From Oscillospiraceae bacterium (GTDB lineage: Bacteria; Bacillota; Clostridia; WRCU01), in NCBI GenBank assembly GCA_009783805.1, contig WRCU01000011.1, forward strand, positions 1 to 14,722: DNA of 14,722 nt, read 5' to 3'. Shown piece by piece: positions 7,245 to 13,349 of this stretch. Each line of letters begins with the position of its first letter. The first letter of the stretch is position 1. Below the pieces are notes generated by a model. The model did no database searches and was not told where the DNA came from. It was given only the letters and a program-made list of their open reading frames with translations. A program made the position numbers and the translations under genes.

Positions 7245-7909
7245 GGATAGCCGTGGACGGGCCGTCGGGCTCCGGCAAGAGCACGGTCTCGCGCATGGTC
7301 GCGGGCAGGCTGGGGCTGACGCACATCGATACGGGGGCCGTCTACAGGGCCTTGGCCCACAAGGCCATCCGCGAGGGGGTGGACGCCGCGGACGGGGCGG
7401 CGGTCTCGCGCATGCTGGGCGAGACAAAAGTTTTATTAAAGGTCGCGGGGGGAAGGCAGGAACTGTCCGTGGACGGAGTCAGGGTGGGCGGGGAGATACG
7501 CGCCCATGAGGTCTCGGCGGCGGCGGCGGACATATCGGGCCATAGGGAGGTCAGGGCGCGCGTCGTCGAGGCCGCGCGGGCGGCCGCCGCGGATGGCGGG
7601 GTGGTGATGGACGGGCGCGACATAGGGACGGTCGTCCTAGCCGACGCCGAGCTCAAGGTGTTCCTCACGGCCAGCGTCGGCGAGAGGGCCAGGAGGCGGT
7701 ACGCGGAGCTGGCTGAAAAGGGCGGCTCCGTGACGCTCGCGGGCGTGGCGGCGGACATCGAGGATCGTGACCGCAAGGACGCGACGCGTGAGGATTCGCC
7801 GCTTAGGCGCGCGGAGGACGCGGTCTTGGTGGACAGCACGGCCATGGGGCCGGATGAGGTGGCGGAGTTGATCGTCCGCTTGGCCGGGGAGAAGGCGGGG
7901 ATGGGTTGA
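7241..7909 (+). CDS. cmk: Cytidylate kinase
   Basis: About 222 residues from TTG 7241, the normal size. Cytidylate kinase phosphorylates CMP and dCMP with ATP in the cytoplasm, linking nucleotide salvage to CTP and dCTP pools. Visible motifs: P-loop GPSGSGKST at 7-15, DTGAVYRAL (usually DTGAMYRA), the CMP-binding DGRDIGTVVLADAELKVFLTAS from 124, ARRRYAEL, and RDRKDATREDSPLRRAEDAVLVDST near the C-terminus. The TTG overlaps the upstream stop (TTGA, 7241-7244) and has a strong ribosome binding site; the frame is open upstream but shows no similarity there. A short AT-rich stretch at about 7424-7441, encoding Thr-Lys-Val-Leu-Leu-Lys, stands out from its surroundings. The neighbouring cytidine deaminase serves the same pyrimidine salvage. 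The stop touches the plsC start. Confidence 0.94.
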   Translation: MRIAVDGPSGSGKSTVSRMVAGRLGLTHIDTGAVYRALAHKAIREGVDAADGAAVSRMLGETKVLLKVAGGRQELSVDGVRVGGEIRAHEVSAAAADISGHREVRARVVEAARAAAADGGVVMDGRDIGTVVLADAELKVFLTASVGERARRRYAELAEKGGSVTLAGVAADIEDRDRKDATREDSPLRRAEDAVLVDSTAMGPDEVAELIVRLAGEKAGMG

Positions 7910-8556
7910 TGGGTGCGATCAGGGCGCTGGCCAGGCTGTTCTTCTTCATTTTTTACAGGGTGGAGGTCATGGGGATCGGCAACGTGCCGACGGAGGGTGG
8001 GGCGATACTGTGCGCCAACCACGTGGGCTTGAAGGACATGTTCCTGATAGGGTATAGGCTGAGGCGGAAGGTCAGGTGGATGGCCAAGGAGGAGCTTTTC
8101 AGGAACAGGCTGATCGGGAGGCTGCTGAGGTCCTTGGGCGCCTATCCGGTAGGCAGGGGAAGGGCCGACCTGACGTCGGTGAAGGTCACGTACAGGCTCC
8201 TGGACGAAGGGGAGCTGATCGGCATCTTCGCGGAGGGCACCCGCCAGGGAAGGGCCAAGGGACGGGACGGGCGCGGGGTCGGGGACGGTCGCGGCGAGGC
8301 CGGCGGGGAGCCGGCTGGGGATGGGGCCGGGAAGGGCAAGGCCCATCCGGGGGTCGCGATGTTCGCTTCAAAGAAGGGCGTGCCGGTCATACCCGTCTTC
8401 ATTTCGGGCACCAGGGCCTTCTCGAGGATATACGTGGTCTTCGGCGAGCCGGGGACGGTTACGGCCGAGGACGGCAAGGACTACGCCGCGATCAGCGCGG
8501 CCATCATGGGCAAGGTCTATGGCCTCGACCCGCGGAAGGCGGGAGGCGGCGCGTGA
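7909..8556 (+). CDS. plsC: 1-acyl-sn-glycerol-3-phosphate acyltransferase (PlsC family)
   Basis: A 215-residue membrane-associated acyltransferase expected to acylate lysophosphatidic acid to phosphatidic acid. Motif I is His38-x4-Asp43 in NHVGLKD, motif II is GAYPVGRGRAD, motif III is Glu109-Gly-Thr-Arg in FAEGTRQG, motif IV is VPVIPVF from about 158. The N-terminus ARLFFFIFYRV is hydrophobic and fits membrane contact. Between motifs III and IV lies an insertion of Gly, Arg, Asp and Ala (about residues 114-146) that is some 25 residues longer than I would expect for this family. ATG 7909 overlaps the cmk stop by one base (TGATG); an in-frame TTG directly before it is less likely. The cmk-plsC order is common in Clostridia. 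The stop codon lies in the loop of a strong hairpin. Confidence 0.9.
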   Translation: MGAIRALARLFFFIFYRVEVMGIGNVPTEGGAILCANHVGLKDMFLIGYRLRRKVRWMAKEELFRNRLIGRLLRSLGAYPVGRGRADLTSVKVTYRLLDEGELIGIFAEGTRQGRAKGRDGRGVGDGRGEAGGEPAGDGAGKGKAHPGVAMFASKKGVPVIPVFISGTRAFSRIYVVFGEPGTVTAEDGKDYAAISAAIMGKVYGLDPRKAGGGA

Positions 8557-8572
8557 AGGGCGCCGCCTCCCG
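8540..8572. terminator. GC-rich hairpin at the plsC stop, possible bidirectional terminator
   Basis: A perfect 13-bp inverted repeat: CGGGAGGCGGCGC (8540-8552), a 7-base loop, and GCGCCGCCTCCCG (8560-8572). The plsC stop codon (8554-8556) is in the loop. It sits between convergent genes, where a shared terminator would be expected. No T-run follows on either strand, so it is not a canonical intrinsic terminator; it could act with a factor or protect mRNA ends. A second, overlapping 7-bp repeat, GGGCGCC (8558-8564) with GGCGCCC (8572-8578), could form an alternative fold. Confidence 0.45.
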
Positions 8573-8622
8573 GCGCCCCCCGCGGGTGCGGACGGCCGCC
8601 CTATACGGCGAACCCGGCGGCC

Positions 8623-11166
8623 TCAGTCCGTCTGGGGGCTCCCTCCGCCTCCGTCCGCCGCGATGGCCGGGCCGCGGTCGGCCGCCTCGACGTAGGCCAT
8701 CTCGAACATCCTGCCAAGCGGCCTCCCCTCGCCGTCGGTCATGGCGTATTCGAAGGCGTATATCCCCTCCCTCAGGGATGATATGTCCAGGCTCGCCACC
8801 TTGGTGAGGGCCACCCCACCCTCCGCGTCGACGCCCTTGAAGACGGCCTCGACGGCCGCCGCCCCGCCATCGCCGCGCACGGTCACGCGAAGGGTCGCCC
8901 CGGCGATGTCCGGGCCTTGGTTATTTACCGTCACGTCCCGCGCGGCTTCGGCGCCCACTATCGCGTTCCCCTGCAGGGCCGTGATAAAAACCGGCTCAAA
9001 GTGGCTCTTCGCGATGTGGAAGGCCAGCTTGGCGTTGCCGTGTATGTCGGTCGCGCCGACGTATATGGTCCAGTAGTCGATGAGCATGACGAACTGGTAG
9101 GCCGCCACGGCGTCCGGGTGCTGGCGCAGGGCCCCTATGAGGAACCCCAGCTTGGCCGCGCTCATCGCCTGCGTCTCGCGCCAGTCGTCCGGCCCGATCA
9201 TGCGGCCGAATATGCCGATGTCCGACTTGGCCGGCTCCACGTTCCAGAAGGGGGTCTTGTTCCAGTGGAACCCGCCGTACTCCGCGGAGGTCAGCGACGG
9301 GTCGGGCAGGGCGTTGCAACCGCCGAACTCCGTGAATATGAGCGGCTTCTTCCCGTTCATCAGGTCGGTCAGCGCGTTCAGGTTCGCGACGTTCCCCATA
9401 TGCACGTCCCACGCCACGTTCGGCTTGTCGTAGAGGGGGTACTCCGAGGCCACGCGGATGGCCCTGACGTCCGGGTCCCCGCCCGCGTCCGGGTCGAAGC
9501 CCGAAAAACCGGTCACCATGCCGCTGTAATAGCCGGACGGCACGATCGGCCTGGTCGGGTCGGACTCCAGTACCAAGTCGTGCATAAGGTCGAAGAAGCG
9601 CATCCTGCGGAAGTGGTTGTCGCACTGGAGGGTCTCGTCGCCCATCTCCCATATGACTATGCTGGGGTGGTTCCGCAGGTCGCGGACCATGGCCTTGACG
9701 TCGCGGGTCGCGAACATCTCGGCGTTGGGGTGTATGTTCCAGACCTCGAAGTAGCCGGCCCAGGTCAGCATGAAGCCGAGCTGGTCGCAGCACTCGGCTA
9801 TCCGCCTATGGTGCATGCGTGAGTCGCTGGGCCACCGCGAGCAGTTGGCGCCCATCCTCTTGTGCAGCAGTATGTCCTTGGCGATCATCGCGTCCGAAAG
9901 CCATATGAGCGATTCGCCGTGGTAGTTCGCTATGTCGTGCGTCCCCTGCAGGACGGTCCTCCTGCCGTTGAGGTAGAAGGACGAGCCGTTCATGGCGAAC
10001 GTGCGGACGCCGAACGGCTCATAGACGTCGTCGATGGGCTCGCCGCCCTCGCCGTACAGGACGATGTGCGCGAGGTACATGTTGGGCTCGTCGGGGGTCC
10101 ACAGCTTCGGGTCCCTGACGTTCACGGTGAAGGTATGGGCCGTGTCGTCCATGGGCCTGCTGGAGACGTCGTACAGGGCGGCCTCGGCCGGCCCGCCTTC
10201 CCCGGGGCCGTCCACCCACTCGGTGACGCTTATCCCTACCTTGCCGTACGCGCGCGAGCTGAACTGGTTCCTCGTCGTGACCGTGAGCTCGACCGAGGCC
10301 GAGCCCTTGCCTATGGACCTGGTCCTTATGAAGGCGTCCTCTATGTGGTGCTTGTTCAGGACGGTCAGGGTGACGTCCCCCGCGAGGCCGCCGTCCGCCC
10401 TGTCCGGCCAGTCGTACCGCGCCTCGCCGCCGAAGAACCGGTCGCCGAAGTAGCAATGCTGGAAGCCGTTGGCGAACAGGTGGGGCATGTTGCTGACGGT
10501 ATTCTTTACCCGGACGGCGACGACGGGGCTGGCCGAGACGCCGGAGCATAGGGCCTCGGTCACCTCGACTTTGTACGGGAACGGGCCCGTGTGTTCGAAG
10601 CTGACGGGCGACTCGTTCACCCATACGTCGCTGACGAGGTTGGCGCTGCCTACGCTTAGGTAGGCCACGGGGTGGTCGATCCCGGTATGCAGGTAGAAGT
10701 ACTTCCCCCTGCCGCCGTCTATGGGCTCCAAGTCCACGCGGGCCTTGTACCAGGCCGTCATGTCCCCCTTCCATATGTCGGCCACGGGGTTGTTGTCACG
10801 CCGGGCGTAGAACATGTAGTCGGTCCTGCCGAAGAGGACGGGGTCCTGCGGGACCTCCGAGAACGAGTGGGGGAGCCTCACGCCGTCCCAGCCCGACTCG
10901 TCGTGGGCGCAGGTGAAGTAGCCGGCGCGCAGCCCCCCATCCTCCGCGTCCAACGTGAACCTCCAATCCTCGATAGGGACCACCTTGCGGTACAGCGGCT
11001 TTGGCCTGTCCTTCAGGCCGGCCACCGCGCCGCGGACCTCCGCGTCCGTGACGACCTCCTCGCGCGCGCCGTGAAAGGCCCGCGCCTCGCGGTAGTATCT
11101 GCGCAGGTACTCCCAACGCTTCGGGACTTCCAGCTCCGACAGGTCCCTCAAGGCCTTCTGCTTCAT
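8623..11166 (-). CDS. Glycoside hydrolase family 2 enzyme (beta-galactosidase/beta-glucuronidase-like)
   Basis: The product is about 847 residues from the minus-strand ATG at 11166, with no signal peptide, so probably cytoplasmic. An N-terminal sugar-binding beta-sandwich domain (LPHSFSEVPQ, KYFYLHTGIDHPVAYLSVG, VWVNESPVSFEHTGPFPYKVEVTE) is followed by an immunoglobulin-like domain (residues about 255-390) and a TIM barrel that opens with FYLNGRRTVLQGTHDIANYHG. The likely acid/base is Glu511 in IWEMGDET, within RDLRNHPSIVIWEMGDE; the likely nucleophile is Glu613 in IFTEFGG. GH2 enzymes usually have Asn before the acid/base (GNE); here it is Asp. A C-terminal beta domain follows. Substrate cannot be read from sequence: galactoside, glucuronide or mannoside are all possible. 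The frame is open to ATG 11253, which would add 29 Pro/Arg-rich residues; neither start has a good ribosome binding site. It lies 127 bases downstream of the methyltransferase gene on the same strand. Confidence 0.87.
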   Translation of the reverse strand: MKQKALRDLSELEVPKRWEYLRRYYREARAFHGAREEVVTDAEVRGAVAGLKDRPKPLYRKVVPIEDWRFTLDAEDGGLRAGYFTCAHDESGWDGVRLPHSFSEVPQDPVLFGRTDYMFYARRDNNPVADIWKGDMTAWYKARVDLEPIDGGRGKYFYLHTGIDHPVAYLSVGSANLVSDVWVNESPVSFEHTGPFPYKVEVTEALCSGVSASPVVAVRVKNTVSNMPHLFANGFQHCYFGDRFFGGEARYDWPDRADGGLAGDVTLTVLNKHHIEDAFIRTRSIGKGSASVELTVTTRNQFSSRAYGKVGISVTEWVDGPGEGGPAEAALYDVSSRPMDDTAHTFTVNVRDPKLWTPDEPNMYLAHIVLYGEGGEPIDDVYEPFGVRTFAMNGSSFYLNGRRTVLQGTHDIANYHGESLIWLSDAMIAKDILLHKRMGANCSRWPSDSRMHHRRIAECCDQLGFMLTWAGYFEVWNIHPNAEMFATRDVKAMVRDLRNHPSIVIWEMGDETLQCDNHFRRMRFFDLMHDLVLESDPTRPIVPSGYYSGMVTGFSGFDPDAGGDPDVRAIRVASEYPLYDKPNVAWDVHMGNVANLNALTDLMNGKKPLIFTEFGGCNALPDPSLTSAEYGGFHWNKTPFWNVEPAKSDIGIFGRMIGPDDWRETQAMSAAKLGFLIGALRQHPDAVAAYQFVMLIDYWTIYVGATDIHGNAKLAFHIAKSHFEPVFITALQGNAIVGAEAARDVTVNNQGPDIAGATLRVTVRGDGGAAAVEAVFKGVDAEGGVALTKVASLDISSLREGIYAFEYAMTDGEGRPLGRMFEMAYVEAADRGPAIAADGGGGSPQTD

Positions 11167-11293
11167 GGCGCATGCGCGGGCCGCCGGCCGACTGGGCGGC
11201 GACGGCGGCGGACTCGGTGGGCCCGCGCCCTCCCTTTCATGTTTTTGTCGCATATGCCCGCCGCGACCATTCTACCCGAAACGCGCCGCCTGG
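11167..11293. other. Spacer between methyltransferase and glycosidase genes
   Basis: These 127 bases on the minus strand separate the methyltransferase stop from the chosen glycosidase start. If ATG 11253 is used instead, the spacer shrinks to 40 bases. A short AT-rich stretch around 11236-11256 contrasts with the GC-rich surroundings and could be a weak promoter or leader. I see no clear promoter hexamers or hairpin. Confidence 0.3.
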
Positions 11294-12316
11294 CTACACG
11301 CCTCCGTCCCGCGCGATGCGGTACGCCGACGGATGGGACCCGTGCAGGCTGAGCGTCGCGACGGCGACGCAGCGGAGGCCATGCGCCTGGGCGCAGCCGG
11401 TGAGGAGGTCGCCCAGGTCGGTCAGGACGACGGCCTTGCCCGTGGGCGAGAGGATCCTCGCCAGCTCCCTGGCGAAGCCCATGTATAGGCCCCCGACGTC
11501 CTTTACCGCCACCTGCCTGCCCCAGGGGGGGTTGGTGACCACGGTCTCGACCGAGCCGCCCTTCATGGAGGTCGCCGCCGCGTCGCCGGCGAAGACCTTC
11601 GCGAGGCCCCCGAGGTTGGCCTTGGCGGCCTCCAAGGCCGAGGGGTCGACGTCGCTGGCGTATATCCTGCCTCCCCCCAGTGAGGCCCTTTCCATGGGTA
11701 TGGTGCCTGAGCCGCAGAAAGGGTCGTAGAAGACCCCGCCCAGCGACGGCGCGCCCAGCCTCACGAGGCAGTGCGCGACCGGGGGGCGCAGCGCGCCCGG
11801 CACCCGCGCCAACCCGACCGCCCTGAAGCGGTCCGTCGGCCCCGTCAGCTGCACGGACAGCTCGCAGCACTCGCCGTCGACGTCCAGCCTGACGGGGACG
11901 TCGTGGCTTTCGGGCGTCCCGGGCGATAGGCGCCCCGCCGCGCATAGGCCCGTCATGGCATGGCCCGCGGCCTCATGCCGCGTGTAGTTGTGCCTGCCCC
12001 TGCGGCTCGCGCTCACCAGGACCTTGGCGGCCCCCGCGCCGGGGATCCCGAGGTCGGCCTTCGCGGCCTCGCCTTGTATGGCGGCGAGAGACTCGCGTGA
12101 GGGGCCGACCCGGAAGGCGGCCACCAGGCGGTAGACGTTGTCCGCGCATCTCGGCCTTAGGGGAGGCGCGGTGGGGCCATCCAGCGTCACGTACGCCTTG
12201 CCCCTCTTGATCTGGGACACGCGTCCGCGCCCCGCCAATTCCGCGCACTCCGCGGCGAGGATGCCCTCCGCGCCGGGGACGCAAGTCGCCATATAGGTCA
12301 CGGCGCCCTTACCCAT
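11294..12316 (-). CDS. THUMP-domain class I SAM-dependent RNA methyltransferase (Trm11/TrmN-like)
   Basis: A 340-residue protein with an N-terminal THUMP RNA-binding region (about 1-160; starts YMATCVPGAEGILAAEC, as in RlmL/TrmN relatives) and a C-terminal Rossmann methyltransferase. Motifs: PGALRPPVAHCLVRL, Asp198-Pro-Phe-Cys-Gly-Ser-Gly-Thr for SAM binding, YASDVDPSALEAAKAN, and the catalytic Asn262-Pro-Pro-Trp-Gly. The NPPW-type motif and THUMP domain mark exocyclic-amine (guanine-N2) methyltransferases of tRNA or rRNA; whether the target is tRNA or 23S rRNA cannot be decided here. The C-terminus matches the family's short tail, without the second methyltransferase domain of E. coli RlmKL. 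ATG 12316 is preceded by GGGAGG about 13 bases upstream; ATG 12292 is an alternative. It is divergent from ispH and appears to lead the two-gene minus-strand unit. Confidence 0.85.
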   Translation of the reverse strand: MGKGAVTYMATCVPGAEGILAAECAELAGRGRVSQIKRGKAYVTLDGPTAPPLRPRCADNVYRLVAAFRVGPSRESLAAIQGEAAKADLGIPGAGAAKVLVSASRRGRHNYTRHEAAGHAMTGLCAAGRLSPGTPESHDVPVRLDVDGECCELSVQLTGPTDRFRAVGLARVPGALRPPVAHCLVRLGAPSLGGVFYDPFCGSGTIPMERASLGGGRIYASDVDPSALEAAKANLGGLAKVFAGDAAATSMKGGSVETVVTNPPWGRQVAVKDVGGLYMGFARELARILSPTGKAVVLTDLGDLLTGCAQAHGLRCVAVATLSLHGSHPSAYRIARDGGV

Positions 12317-12443
12317 GTGCCATCCGGAGACCTCCCGACCGCGCCCCCGGCCTTGCGGCCGTACCCGAATTGGGCCATAGTATCCTTCATGGGCCGCCCT
12401 TTCTTAGTTAGGGAAGCGGCCGAGATGGTATGGGCCATTCTTG
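12317..12443. promoter_or_regulatory. Divergent intergenic region, presumed promoters for ispH and the methyltransferase
   Basis: This is the only divergent gene pair in the window, so promoters for both directions are expected here. AT-richer islands occur around 12369-12390 and 12399-12412. On the minus strand TACTAT (about 12378-12383) could be a -10 element but no good -35 is spaced 17 bases from it. On the plus strand GGCCGC (12392-12397) and GCGGCC (12416-12421) form an imperfect hairpin with an AT-rich loop in the presumed ispH leader. No assignment is firm. Confidence 0.35.
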
Positions 12444-13328
12444 ATGGGGTCGTTGACTGAGGTAATAATATGCGAGCCGGCCGGCTTTTGCTACGGGGTC
12501 CGGAGCGCCGTGGAGGCCGCGCTGGGCGCCGCCTCGCTCGCCGCGGACGGCGGGCGGGTCTACACGTACGGTGACATAGTGCACAACGAGGCGGTTCTGG
12601 AGGAGCTGCGCGGCCATGGGGTGATGGGAGCCGCCTCGGCGGAGGGCCTGGCGGAAGGCGACACGATGATCATCCGCGCCCACGGAATCGGGCCCGACGA
12701 GCGTTCGAGGCTGGCCGAAGGGCCGTTCAGGCTCATAGACGCCACGTGCCCGCATGTCCGGAGGATCCACGTCATCGCCGAGGAGCAGTCAGCCGCCGGC
12801 AGGCGGGTCGTCATAGCTGGCGACGCCTCACATGCGGAGGTAAGGGGGATCGGGGGTCACTGCGGGGGGCGGGCGATCGTCGTGGACGGCCCGGAAGAGG
12901 CCGAGCGGATGGGGTTCATCGGCGGGGAGGGCGCGCTGGTCGCGCAGACCACCATGGACAAAGAAAGGTATGCCCAAATATGTGATGCGATGGAAAATAA
13001 GTTTGATAAAGCCGTCATCTTTGATACAATATGCGACGCCACGTCATTGCGGCTTTCGCGGGCCAGGGAGTTGGCCAAGACCTGCGGATGCATGGTCGTG
13101 GTGGGAGGCAGGGACAGCTCGAACACGAGGAAGCTTTTTGGGGCATGCTCCGCCCACTGCCCGGCGACGTTCCATGTCGGGGGCACTGCGGAGCTGCGGG
13201 GCGTCTTCCGCGGTATGGCCGGCGCCGTGAGGGGATATGGGAGGATAGGGATAGCGGCGGGCACGTCGACCCCCATGTCCGAGTTGGTAGAGATGGCTAG
13301 GTTCATAAAGGTTTTCAGCAACGAATAA
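12444..13328 (+). CDS. ispH: 4-hydroxy-3-methylbut-2-enyl diphosphate reductase (IspH/LytB)
   Basis: A 294-residue cytoplasmic iron-sulfur enzyme, the last step of the MEP isoprenoid pathway, which reduces HMBPP to isopentenyl and dimethylallyl diphosphate. The three cluster-ligating cysteines are present: Cys16 in GFCYGV, Cys102 in DATCPHV and Cys197 in TICDATS. Other family motifs: GDIVHN, IRAHG, HAEVRGIGG, VAQTT, VVGGRDSSNTRKL and the C-terminal GTSTP. ATG 12444 is chosen; TTG 12441 and TTG 12453 are in-frame alternatives and the ribosome binding site is weak for all. The segment 12957-13035 uses AT-ending codons (GAT, TTT, AAA, AAT, TGT) unlike the rest of the gene. In many Clostridia IspH is fused to S1; here the stop is followed 21 bases later by a separate S1 gene with its own ribosome binding site. 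Confidence 0.95.
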   Translation: MGSLTEVIICEPAGFCYGVRSAVEAALGAASLAADGGRVYTYGDIVHNEAVLEELRGHGVMGAASAEGLAEGDTMIIRAHGIGPDERSRLAEGPFRLIDATCPHVRRIHVIAEEQSAAGRRVVIAGDASHAEVRGIGGHCGGRAIVVDGPEEAERMGFIGGEGALVAQTTMDKERYAQICDAMENKFDKAVIFDTICDATSLRLSRARELAKTCGCMVVVGGRDSSNTRKLFGACSAHCPATFHVGGTAELRGVFRGMAGAVRGYGRIGIAAGTSTPMSELVEMARFIKVFSNE

Positions 13329-13337
13329 GCATATAAC

Positions 13338-13343
13338 GGGGAG
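13338..13343 (+). promoter_or_regulatory. Ribosome binding site of rpsA
   Basis: GGGGAG lies six bases before ATG 13350, in the 21-base gap after the ispH stop. It fixes the S1 start upstream of the cysteine-rich repeats, so those repeats are part of the translated protein. Confidence 0.6.
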
Positions 13344-13349
13344 ATCAAG

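Noticed and set aside
7906..7908. TTG as the start codon of plsC
   Set aside because: The adjacent ATG at 7909 is in frame, overlaps the cmk stop, and is the more usual start; the difference is one residue.
8917..9822. Plus-strand open frame of about 300 codons within the glycosidase gene
   Set aside because: It is antisense to a GH2 coding sequence with intact catalytic motifs and shows no family signature.
8557..12443. Mobile element carrying the glycosidase and methyltransferase
   Set aside because: No transposase, integrase, tRNA target or flanking direct or inverted repeats were seen, and the codon use matches the neighbours.
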